NCBI GenBank assembly: GCA_018659605.1
Contig: JABJMA010000002.1
Span: forward strand, 1-46,825
Source: Rickettsiales bacterium
Lineage (GTDB): Bacteria; Pseudomonadota; Alphaproteobacteria; Rickettsiales; JABIRX01
Direction: 5' to 3'
DNA length: 46,825 nt
Both the position numbers and the translations under genes were made by a program. Below are positions 28,100 through 36,507 of the stretch, one piece after another (the stretch's first letter is position 1; every line of letters starts with the position of its first letter). Below the pieces are notes generated by a model. It searched no databases, was not told the DNA's origin, and saw only the letters and a list, made by a program, of their open reading frames with translations.

Positions 28100-29182
28100 A
28101 TGGGTTATTATAAATATTTACGTCCATTTTTATTTCTACTTCCAGAGGAGTTTTCTCATAATCTAAGTATTAATTACCTAAAATATCTATCATTTAAAAA
28201 GCGTTCTGAGCTCTCCCATATCTTAGAAAATCATATTTTCGATATGTATTTTACAAACCCCGTTGGGCTCGCAGCTGGCTATGATAAAAATGCAGAAGTT
28301 TTTAGTAAATTATATAATTACAACTTTGGTTTCATTGAATGCGGAACCGTAACACCCGAACCACAAATAGGAAATGAGAAACCAAGGTTATTTCGCTTAA
28401 AAGAGGATAACGCCATTATAAACCGATTTGGCTTTAATAATGTTGGTATGTTAGAGTTTCAGAAAAATTTTACAAAAGGTAAAAATAAAATTCCGGCAGG
28501 TTTTCCAATTGGAATAAATATTGGTAAAAACAAGCATCAAGAAGATTTCCTAAGTGATTACCTAACCTTAGTGGAAAGATTTTACCCTGTTGCAAACTAC
28601 CTTACAATTAATATTTCATCACCGAATACTCCTAATTTAAGAGATATTCAATCTCTAGACAACCTTGATACTCTTGCCCGCAATATCAGGAACTTATCAA
28701 AAAGGCTAGAAAAAGATCATAATAAAAAAATACCGATCTTATATAAAATAGCCCCGGACCAAACCGAAGAATCTCTTCAAGACATCTGCCTTATAAGCAC
28801 CAAGTATAAATTTGATGGTCTTATTATCAGTAATACCACTACCACAAGACCAGAATTATTAAAAAGTAAGAATAAAAATGAAAGCGGTGGCCTAAGTGGC
28901 AAACCACTCAAAACTCTAGCTAACAGAATCCTATCTGAAATCTATATTGAAACTGATGGAAAAATACCTCTTATTGGTGTTGGTGGTATTGACTCAGCTG
29001 ATGATGCATATTACCGTATTCTTAATGGGGCTAGCTTAGTCCAAATATATTCTGGTCTAATCTATAAAGGCCTAGATCTGGCAAATCAAATTAACAAGGA
29101 ATTGGCTTATACTCTAAAAATAAATGGCTTTATGAATGTAAGCGAGGCCATTGGATCTGGTATTAATATAAACCCTCTATAA
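28100..29182 (+). CDS. pyrD: Dihydroorotate dehydrogenase (quinone), class 2
   Basis: PyrD oxidises dihydroorotate to orotate and passes electrons to ubiquinone at the inner membrane. The 360 residues include the N-terminal amphipathic membrane-binding extension typical of class 2 (YKYLRPFLFLLPEEFSHNLS), the FMN site NPVGLAAGYDKNAEVF, the catalytic Ser region ISSPNTPNLRDIQ, and GVGGIDSADDAYYRILNGAS near the end. It is a single gene, divergent from the TPR/pilT/pyrB cluster (148-bp gap with the promoters) and convergent with the prepilin genes (6-bp gap). Confidence 0.96.
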   Translation: MGYYKYLRPFLFLLPEEFSHNLSINYLKYLSFKKRSELSHILENHIFDMYFTNPVGLAAGYDKNAEVFSKLYNYNFGFIECGTVTPEPQIGNEKPRLFRLKEDNAIINRFGFNNVGMLEFQKNFTKGKNKIPAGFPIGINIGKNKHQEDFLSDYLTLVERFYPVANYLTINISSPNTPNLRDIQSLDNLDTLARNIRNLSKRLEKDHNKKIPILYKIAPDQTEESLQDICLISTKYKFDGLIISNTTTTRPELLKSKNKNESGGLSGKPLKTLANRILSEIYIETDGKIPLIGVGGIDSADDAYYRILNGASLVQIYSGLIYKGLDLANQINKELAYTLKINGFMNVSEAIGSGININPL

Positions 29183-29188
29183 TCATTA

Positions 29189-29848
29189 TTACTGCAAATC
29201 TAACTGCAGCACTAAATTACACCCTTTTGTCTGACTTGCCACATAGTAGTCATCTGTATTATTTGTACATAATAATGCTGTTGTAGTGCCGAAAACACGA
29301 TATGTAACGCGCCCAGTATTAGGCCTAGAGTCATCCAGCTTGGAGTCGAGGCGTTCTGCATCAGCGGGGGCAAATATGGCATTATTACCATTATTTGCTT
29401 CACCCAGTTGAATAACATTTACATTTTGTACCAAGAATCCTTCTAATTCCGCAGTATAAATTAACCTCATAACGCTACCTAGCTTAGCACTTGATCTAAA
29501 GGCATAATCAGATTCTGTAGCAGCATAACCACCTAATATTAAATCCGCAGCACTTAAATGCACCATTGCATTATAGGATTCAGAACTATATTCAACTTTT
29601 GCATCACCATCTCCATTAATTGCTGAATCAAAAAAGCTTGTAGCATTCTTTAAATCCCCTGGCAAACCATTATAAATATCATAAAAACTTTTTATTCCTG
29701 TCTCTAGATCATTAATTTCATATATAATCTTTTTAATACGAGCATTAGCTATAAACTCACGAGATATTAAGGCCATGCTAAGTAATATACTTATTACCCC
29801 AACAACAATAGATAATTCCAATAACGTAAAAGCTTTTTTCATCTGCAT
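29189..29848 (-). CDS. Prepilin-like protein with N-terminal methylation motif
   Basis: The 219 residues begin with a short basic leader and the type III signal KKAFTLLELSIVVGVISILL, the hallmark of type IV pilins and pseudopilins, with cleavage expected before Phe and Glu at position +5. After the hydrophobic stalk come a helix and YNGLPGDLKNATSFF, a motif seen in a group of alphaproteobacterial prepilin-like proteins, and a globular head. Two Cys near the end (in LLCTNNTDD and KGCNLVLQ) could form the typical C-terminal disulfide loop. The upstream gene at 29855 encodes a second protein of the same type, six bases away. Minor pilin or pseudopilin is the likely role. Confidence 0.87.
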   Translation of the reverse strand: MQMKKAFTLLELSIVVGVISILLSMALISREFIANARIKKIIYEINDLETGIKSFYDIYNGLPGDLKNATSFFDSAINGDGDAKVEYSSESYNAMVHLSAADLILGGYAATESDYAFRSSAKLGSVMRLIYTAELEGFLVQNVNVIQLGEANNGNNAIFAPADAERLDSKLDDSRPNTGRVTYRVFGTTTALLCTNNTDDYYVASQTKGCNLVLQLDLQ

Positions 29849-29854
29849 AATTAA

Positions 29855-30607
29855 CTAATTCACATCAATATAGAATAGTACATTGCATAAGATGGATGTA
29901 TCATCAATATTATAATTCCCTACTAATACTAGAGCACTTCCATTACAACTTTCTGCATTATAAAATCTAATTTGAACAATACCATTCCACATCACACCAT
30001 CATCTAATTTATTATCAATTTTTAAAGCCTGTTGGGGAGATAGCAGTGGATCATAAGGCATACCTGCACTGTTAATCTTACCAAAAACAATGTAATGAAA
30101 TCTGTCAAACCTTCCTCTATACTCAGATGTTTCCGTTGAACTATCTAGGATTGGAGAAAAATAACCAAAATCGAAATGTGATTTAATAAATTTATCATCG
30201 GAAGATCCTGTATTAACATCCCCACTATATTCACCATTAACCAAACTTGCTAAAGCCATATGTTGAGTAGATTTAAATGATTCATCCTCACTTTCAATAG
30301 AGTCATCTCCATCTCCATTACAACCACCATTTGCAATAACATCATCAGTACCACAAGCTGTACCAAAAAAATCATAAGCATTATTCATATCACCTGGAAC
30401 TGCATCATATAACATATTAAAATCAAAATATGCTGTTTTTAATTGCTGATACTCGCTTGAAATAATCAACAACTTATTATTAACAAGTAAATTACGCGCA
30501 TATAGTACTGCAGATAATAATATAGATATAATACCAATGACTAAAGTTAGCTCTATTATAGTAAAAGCTTTTCTATTTATTGTCCTAATTTGCAAATCTG
30601 CCAACAT
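29855..30607 (-). CDS. Second prepilin-like protein, paralogue of its neighbour
   Basis: This 250-residue protein has the signal RKAFTIIELTLVIGIISILL with a 15-residue leader, and the same layout as its neighbour, including YDAVPGDMNNAYDFFG at the position of the other's LPGD motif. A Ca2+-loop-like acidic patch GCNGDGDDSIESEDES follows; the neighbour has the shorter NGDGDAK at the same place. The C-terminal Cys pair is present. Overall the two proteins look like an old duplication. They form a two-gene unit whose likely assembly partners (PilB, PilC, PilD, PilQ) are not in the window; pilT is 2 kb away. Confidence 0.86.
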   Translation of the reverse strand: MLADLQIRTINRKAFTIIELTLVIGIISILLSAVLYARNLLVNNKLLIISSEYQQLKTAYFDFNMLYDAVPGDMNNAYDFFGTACGTDDVIANGGCNGDGDDSIESEDESFKSTQHMALASLVNGEYSGDVNTGSSDDKFIKSHFDFGYFSPILDSSTETSEYRGRFDRFHYIVFGKINSAGMPYDPLLSPQQALKIDNKLDDGVMWNGIVQIRFYNAESCNGSALVLVGNYNIDDTSILCNVLFYIDVN

Positions 30608-30754
30608 TAACCCCTTTGATATAAAGTATTAATCTAGCAATATCTAACAATAAATAGCAATAATCTTATAATTAATTTTCTTAGAATCTGTAGAAAAAAA
30701 GAAATGTAAATAATATTAATAATAAATTAGATTTATCACCAATAACTAACAATA

Positions 30755-32224
30755 TTAGGCTAAATGACTATCGAGACCACTTGATTCAGAAAGTTCTTTT
30801 CTTTGAACCTGTGACCATATTTGCTGCCCTAAATGCGTTGTTTCAAATAACTCCTCAAGATCCTCTGATTTAACACCATTATTTTTTAACTCCTTTGCCA
30901 AGCCCACAAGTTCCGAATAGAAATAACTAGCATATGTACTTACATTTGGATTAGCTATTTTCTCAGCTAGAAATTCAACACCACGAGCCTTTAAATCATT
31001 AATGTCAAAATCTGAATTTTTATTCCTTAAAAACTTAGTTAAATCTTCAATCGAAATATCTTCTAATTTTACAGTTGTACGCTCTTGCCCGTCTACCCTA
31101 CTCCTTAACGTCATATCACCTAAATACTTAACAGCCTTTGTTTTGCTCTGCGGTGCAGATTCCATACGCCCCGAAGAGCTATTTAGGCGACTTATATTTG
31201 AATTGAATTTTTCCTTTGGAGAAATAGTTAAGCTTTGGATTTGTGTAATAATATCTTCTATTTTTGCCGCTTGACCGCTCATTGTAACCGCTTGCCCGGA
31301 AACCTCGCTAGCTAAAGAACTAACCTCTTCTTTAGGTATAAAAGGTACCACATTACTAGGAATATAAGATTGTAACTCGGCATGTAAAGAAGCATCGATC
31401 TTGGGATTTCTAATAAGATTCAAGGCAATTTCAGCCTTGTCAGAACTATTACATTTGCCAAAGACACTAACCAAAACTCTTTGAACAGGCAAAGAAAATT
31501 CAGCTCCTCTTTCCAAAGCAGTTTCAACAAGAAAGGCATCAAAAATTCTGCTAGCCAACTTTATAGCTATATCTTCATCCAATAACCCACCACTTAGTGC
31601 AATTGCATAATCATGAGAATTATTTATACATTGAACCAAGCCTATTTGTTCACTACGCTCAACTCTCATTTCACTTAATGCATAAGCAGCATCTTCAGAC
31701 GAAGTCTGACTGCCCTTAGCTTTAATCTCATTTGTTTGAATATATCCCGATATCTCTTGAGTAAGTGAGGGGTTTAAATTACCTGCAGATATAATAGAAG
31801 ATGCATCATCGGATTTATCTAACTGACTTTCGTTTGACCTTTTAAAGGCACCAATTAGCGCCTCTTGTACCACTACTGGAAGTAGATTACCTTGCTCAAA
31901 AATCTTTGCTACAATCCTGGTTGAATGTATTCTTTTGGCTATTTTTATAGCTATCACAGGATGTATATGGCCACCAGATAATGCAAGCGCTGCATCATTT
32001 GTATTATTCACATTTCGCAAGAACTGTGCTTGCGAATCAGGTGTAAATGAACGATGAAATAAAAAACTAGCTGACAATCTAGAGCCTTTAATTTGCTCTA
32101 TCAATAAAGGAATATCCGACTCTTTAGGATTTGATAACAAAGCATTAATCACCTGTTGCACACCAACAGGCCTAACTCTAATATAGAACTCTCTAGCAAC
32201 TTTTGGAACAACTCCTCCCCTCAT
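30755..32224 (-). CDS. Unknown protein with ALSGG repeats (489 residues)
   Basis: No known family. The protein contains a repeat of about 60 residues at positions 71-135 and 199-263. Both units begin with an (N/I)NN(T/S)-x-D-x-A-x-ALSGG core and go on with IAIKIAKRI or IAIKLASRI and a hydrophobic helix; weaker copies (SEDAAYALSE, SDDASSIISAG) lie between. The neighbour at 32347-33426 has the same core, so the two are paralogous repeat proteins, probably helical solenoids. The C-terminal third (about 300-489) is polar and unrelated to the repeats. No signal peptide or membrane segment is seen. The start has AGGAAAGG 3 bases upstream of the ATG. A surface or secreted role is possible; nothing in the neighbourhood indicates one. 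Confidence 0.72.
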   Translation of the reverse strand: MRGGVVPKVAREFYIRVRPVGVQQVINALLSNPKESDIPLLIEQIKGSRLSASFLFHRSFTPDSQAQFLRNVNNTNDAALALSGGHIHPVIAIKIAKRIHSTRIVAKIFEQGNLLPVVVQEALIGAFKRSNESQLDKSDDASSIISAGNLNPSLTQEISGYIQTNEIKAKGSQTSSEDAAYALSEMRVERSEQIGLVQCINNSHDYAIALSGGLLDEDIAIKLASRIFDAFLVETALERGAEFSLPVQRVLVSVFGKCNSSDKAEIALNLIRNPKIDASLHAELQSYIPSNVVPFIPKEEVSSLASEVSGQAVTMSGQAAKIEDIITQIQSLTISPKEKFNSNISRLNSSSGRMESAPQSKTKAVKYLGDMTLRSRVDGQERTTVKLEDISIEDLTKFLRNKNSDFDINDLKARGVEFLAEKIANPNVSTYASYFYSELVGLAKELKNNGVKSEDLEELFETTHLGQQIWSQVQRKELSESSGLDSHLA

Positions 32225-32346
32225 AACCTTTCCTTTTTATTATTAACTATTACATTTAACAAATATTTATAATAATTACAACTAAAATCATTTAGTTTAT
32301 TACATATAAACAATAATAAATTGATATTTCATGCAATATTAAAAAA

Positions 32347-33426
32347 CTATCTTTCAGAAGAAAAGCCCGCTTCTCTTTTGCAATCATTTAACCTGTTAAC
32401 AATCTCTTTACCCTGATCATTTTCCATACATATAGAATCAACATCAACTGATCTAGAGCGTAGATCTGATGCTAAACCTACTACATTATTACGATTTACC
32501 TCACCTATTATTTGCTTACTGATAACCAAAAACTCTTCCATTGGAAAACCGTCCTTTCCAGCAGTCATCTCACCTAAGTTATGACTAAAACTTTTATCAT
32601 CCACTCGCTCTAATATTAATTCTAACTCACCAAGATAAAAGCCCTTAGGCCTAAGCTTTTCAATAAAGGCAGCCAGCTTATCACGACCATCCTCATCACC
32701 CATATTAGCTATAGATTCTTGCAGCAAACCTTTGCCATGATTAACTAAATCAACCTCGAATATATCACCAGCTATTTCATTGAAAGCAAATATAGTATCC
32801 TCTATAGATAAATTTTTAATAAGCGCAGTTGATAATGTAGATAATACATGCCCCCTTACCAACACCTTTGCAGCATCAGAGGAATCATCAATCATTTCAA
32901 TTAATTGTTTTTGTACTTGTTCGGACTGAACTAAACCAGTGCTAAGTACTTCACATGCCTGACTAGATGTTGTGATCATTTTTTCTTTAATCATTTTGGT
33001 ATTATATTTTAGCCCAAACTCGCTGCTTTGAAAATACCGCCCCTCAATAAGTAGCTTAGCATTTTCATCAGATATTTTACCACCTGATAAGGCCGTAATT
33101 GCATCTGATACATTATTAATCTGATGCATCAGATTTGACTCTATAACCTTTGGTAAGTTTCTAGAGCAAAGTGCTAATGCAGCATTTTTCGAATCATTAA
33201 CCTTGCTAACAAGATAAGCTAAAATATGCTTATCAAGATCAATATTTCCTTTTAAAACAGAAACTACATCCTCTGCAAAAATAACCTTCCCTAACAACTC
33301 TTTCTTTGCCGATGCCGCCAAGACTTCTAAACCACTTAACTTAATAGCTGCTTGTTGAGAAAAACTCATATATAGCCTAGCATTATTACTAACTAGAGGA
33401 GATATAACTTTTGCGAATTGCCTCAT
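32347..33426 (-). CDS. Unknown protein with ALSGG repeats (359 residues)
   Basis: This protein shares its repeat with the next gene downstream. The best unit is INNVSDAITALSGGKISD (103-120); weaker ones are VNDSKNAALALCSRNLPK (76-93) and IDDSSDAAKVLVRGH (about 174-188). The units are about 30-70 residues apart and each is followed by a hydrophobic helix, again suggesting a helical solenoid. The C-terminal third lacks the repeats. A clear ribosome site (AGAGG) precedes the ATG. The 122-bp spacer to the downstream paralogue has no obvious terminator, so they may be co-transcribed. No known domain, signal peptide or membrane segment was recognised. Confidence 0.7.
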   Translation of the reverse strand: MRQFAKVISPLVSNNARLYMSFSQQAAIKLSGLEVLAASAKKELLGKVIFAEDVVSVLKGNIDLDKHILAYLVSKVNDSKNAALALCSRNLPKVIESNLMHQINNVSDAITALSGGKISDENAKLLIEGRYFQSSEFGLKYNTKMIKEKMITTSSQACEVLSTGLVQSEQVQKQLIEMIDDSSDAAKVLVRGHVLSTLSTALIKNLSIEDTIFAFNEIAGDIFEVDLVNHGKGLLQESIANMGDEDGRDKLAAFIEKLRPKGFYLGELELILERVDDKSFSHNLGEMTAGKDGFPMEEFLVISKQIIGEVNRNNVVGLASDLRSRSVDVDSICMENDQGKEIVNRLNDCKREAGFSSER

Positions 33427-33452
33427 TTTAACCTCTTTAATGCATTAGAATT

Positions 33453-35168
33453 TTACAATATGAATTTGACGATATCCAAACGCAACTGCCTATTTCCACG
33501 CCATACGGATTCCTTCACATGACAAATAATATCAAAATCACGCTCCTGAATTTGTTGCCAAATTTCAAATTGATCAAAATTCCAAAGAATGCTTTCTACT
33601 TTACTACCAAGCCCACCAAACTCCTTATCAACCAATATTAACTTTAAATGCTTTTCTTGCATAAAAAAATGTTTTGATACCATCAAACCTTTGATTAAAA
33701 ATATTGGCTCCTCATTTCCTTTACCTAATGGCTCTAATATCTGCAACTCATCTAACAATTTAAGATTTATATCAGATAACCTGATTTCCATATCATAACA
33801 TGAACTCGCAATGTCATCATTATCAATATTCTGTAAGAATGTTGATAATGCCGGGATTTTAGTATCTTCAACACTGAATCCAGCAGCCATAGCATGCCCA
33901 CCACCAGCTATCAATAAATCCTTGTCTTTAGCATTATGAACTAACGCTCCAAGATTAATTCCCTCAACCGACCGAGCAGAAGCCTTGCCAATATTATTAT
34001 CAATAGAAATAACTGCTGCAGGTTTTTTATACTTATCCTTAATCCTAGCGGCAACTATACCTATAACGCCTGGGTGCCAGTTCTCATTTGCCACTATAAT
34101 GACATTATTATTCTGCAAATTATTCTGTTCTATTTGCTCAAACGCCTTCTCTAAGACTATCTGCTCAATAGCTCTCCTCTCACCATTATAATGCTCCAAC
34201 TTCAAGCTTAAATCCCTAATTATACTAGCATCATCCGTAGATAATAACTCTGAGGCCACAGTAGATTTTCCCACCCTACCTCCAGCATTAATCCTTGGGC
34301 CAACTATATAACCTAAGTGAAAAGCTTTTACACCATTACGATGATCAATATTAGCTACCGAAAATAACTCCTTAATACCTATATTCTTTGTATCATCCAT
34401 TAACTTTAGACCAAGGCTAACTAACGCCCTATTAAGCTTTACTAAAGGCACAACATCACAAATCGTAGCAAGAGCAACCAAATCCAATAATTCTAATAAT
34501 TTAGGCTCCTTTATATTACTAGCTTCATAGTAGCCCTCTTTTCTAAATAGCTGATTAACCGCAACAAGTAGCATAAACGATACGCCAGCTCCACATAAAT
34601 AACCAAGCTCTGACTTATCATCAAATCTATTTGGATTAATTACAGCAATTGCTTCAGGTATTTTAGTTTCGGAAAGGTGATGATCTACAACCAATATATC
34701 CAACCCATTATTACTAGCAGTTTCCAATGCCTCAAAAGCAGTAGTACCACAATCTACCGTAATAACTAAATCATATCCCTCATCCTTAAGTGATAATAGA
34801 GCAGCGCTATTTGGTCCATACCCCTCCATGATACGATCTGGTATATAAATTTTATAATCAATATCAAACCTTCTTAAAAATCTCGCTATTAATGCTGAAG
34901 AACAGGCCCCATCAACATCATAATCACCAAATATAGCTATACGGCGTTTTTCTTTTATTGCCTGAACTAAAAATGCAGCCCCTTTATCTATATCCTTTAT
35001 AACAAATGGGTCAGGCATTAGATTTTTTATCTTTGGACTTAAATAATCATCTATAGAATCACTGCCATTAGCTCTTATAGCAATTAATTTGGCTAATATA
35101 TCAGATAAGCCCCTTTGCTTTACCAATTCAAAAACTTCCTTGTCATATACAGACTCAATCCAATCCAT
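33453..35168 (-). CDS. recJ: Single-stranded-DNA exonuclease RecJ
   Basis: RecJ degrades single-stranded DNA 5' to 3' in recombination and mismatch repair. The 571 residues carry the DHH-family motifs: IFGDYDVDGACSSALIARFL (motif I), VITVDCGTTAFEAL, ILVVDHHLSE (motif III, the DHH itself) and GPRINAGGRVGKS; the DHHA1 domain contains AGGGHAMAAGFSV. The C-terminal OB domain is present (PLGKGNEEPIFLIKGL). Length is normal. It is upstream of the ALSGG-repeat genes on the same strand with a 26-bp gap and divergent from bioA. Confidence 0.96.
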   Translation of the reverse strand: MDWIESVYDKEVFELVKQRGLSDILAKLIAIRANGSDSIDDYLSPKIKNLMPDPFVIKDIDKGAAFLVQAIKEKRRIAIFGDYDVDGACSSALIARFLRRFDIDYKIYIPDRIMEGYGPNSAALLSLKDEGYDLVITVDCGTTAFEALETASNNGLDILVVDHHLSETKIPEAIAVINPNRFDDKSELGYLCGAGVSFMLLVAVNQLFRKEGYYEASNIKEPKLLELLDLVALATICDVVPLVKLNRALVSLGLKLMDDTKNIGIKELFSVANIDHRNGVKAFHLGYIVGPRINAGGRVGKSTVASELLSTDDASIIRDLSLKLEHYNGERRAIEQIVLEKAFEQIEQNNLQNNNVIIVANENWHPGVIGIVAARIKDKYKKPAAVISIDNNIGKASARSVEGINLGALVHNAKDKDLLIAGGGHAMAAGFSVEDTKIPALSTFLQNIDNDDIASSCYDMEIRLSDINLKLLDELQILEPLGKGNEEPIFLIKGLMVSKHFFMQEKHLKLILVDKEFGGLGSKVESILWNFDQFEIWQQIQERDFDIICHVKESVWRGNRQLRLDIVKFIL

Positions 35169-35226
35169 TCTTTTCTTTTTTGATTTTTTGTTTTATATAT
35201 TTATCGCATACTATATATAAGTAATA

Positions 35227-36507
35227 ATGAAAGAAAAAAAGCAGAATTGGTATGATAATGGCATCAAACATATTTGGTTACCATATACACAAATGCACGA
35301 CTTTCCGGAACAATTAAAAGTAATAAAAACAAAAGGAGCTTATATATATCTAGAGGATGGGCGCAAATTAATAGATGGAATTAGCTCTTGGTGGGCTACG
35401 GCACATGGACATAATCATCCATATATAACGAAACAAATACGTAAACAATTAAAGAAGTTTCCTCATATAATGTTTGCTGGAATTGCTCATCAACCAGCAT
35501 ATGAGCTAGCCCACAAATTAATAAAGTTTGTAAATAAAAAAGAGAATATTTTAAACAAAGTATTCTTCTCGGATTCTGGCTCCACAGGAGTTGAGGTGGC
35601 TTTAAAAATGGCTATTCAATATCACTATAACCTAGGAAAAAAGAAGACAAAATTTATCTCATTTAAAAATTCTTATCATGGAGACACATTAGGGGCTATG
35701 TCGCTTGCTGACCCAACCAGCTCAATGCATGCAAAATTTTCTGGAACAATGCCATCACAATTATCAGCAGATATACCAAGTAATAAGGAGTATCTAAACA
35801 AATTTATTGAGACATTAGATGCAAATATAAATGAAATAGCTGGTCTAATAATTGAGCCATTGATTCAATGTGCAGGAGGAATGAAATGCTACGACATTGA
35901 TACACTCAACACAATAATGAGTGAATGCAAGAAAAGAGAAATAATTATAATTTTCGATGAATGCGCAACTGGATTTTATCGAACAGGTAAGAAATTTGCC
36001 TTCCATCACAGTAAATATACACCAGATATATTAATATTAGGCAAGGCACTAACAGGAGGAACAGTTACATTAAGTGCAACAATTGCAACGGACAGAATAT
36101 TTAACAGCTTTCTAAGCAAATCACTGGATAACGCACTTATGCATGGTCCAACATATATGGCCAATCCAATTGCGTGTTCAGCTGCAATAGCTTCATTAGA
36201 GCTTTTTGAAAAAAACAGCTATGAGGAAAAAATAAAATCAATAGAGGAAATATTTAAACAAGAATTTAAAATTCTAAAAAGTCATATAAAGGTGAAAGAT
36301 ATAAGAGTTATAGGAGCGATTGGGGTAATAGAGATAAATAAATGCGAATGGAAAGATATATGCAAAATGAGAGAATTTATAAATAAAAATGATATATGGC
36401 TCAGGCCATTCTCTAATGTTATTTATATAATGCCGCCATATACAATAAGCAAAAAAGATCTAATTAGGACAATTGATTTTAGTAAGAAACTACTAGATCT
36501 TATATAG
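35227..36507 (+). CDS. bioA: Adenosylmethionine-8-amino-7-oxononanoate aminotransferase
   Basis: BioA makes 7,8-diaminononanoate in biotin synthesis using S-adenosylmethionine as amino donor. The 426-residue PLP enzyme has the BioA-specific ISSWWATAHGHNHP near the N-terminus, FFSDSGSTGVEVALKMA for phosphate binding, YHGDTLGAMSL, the Asp in IFDECATGFYRTGK and the PLP lysine K273 in LGKALTGGTVTLSA. bioB, bioD and bioF are not adjacent, so the gene is an orphan of the usual cluster. Its base composition is as AT-rich as that of its neighbours. The 58-bp divergent gap to recJ is T-rich and must hold both promoters; a weak TTGTTT/TATATA pair upstream of bioA is visible. Confidence 0.94.
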   Translation: MKEKKQNWYDNGIKHIWLPYTQMHDFPEQLKVIKTKGAYIYLEDGRKLIDGISSWWATAHGHNHPYITKQIRKQLKKFPHIMFAGIAHQPAYELAHKLIKFVNKKENILNKVFFSDSGSTGVEVALKMAIQYHYNLGKKKTKFISFKNSYHGDTLGAMSLADPTSSMHAKFSGTMPSQLSADIPSNKEYLNKFIETLDANINEIAGLIIEPLIQCAGGMKCYDIDTLNTIMSECKKREIIIIFDECATGFYRTGKKFAFHHSKYTPDILILGKALTGGTVTLSATIATDRIFNSFLSKSLDNALMHGPTYMANPIACSAAIASLELFEKNSYEEKIKSIEEIFKQEFKILKSHIKVKDIRVIGAIGVIEINKCEWKDICKMREFINKNDIWLRPFSNVIYIMPPYTISKKDLIRTIDFSKKLLDLI

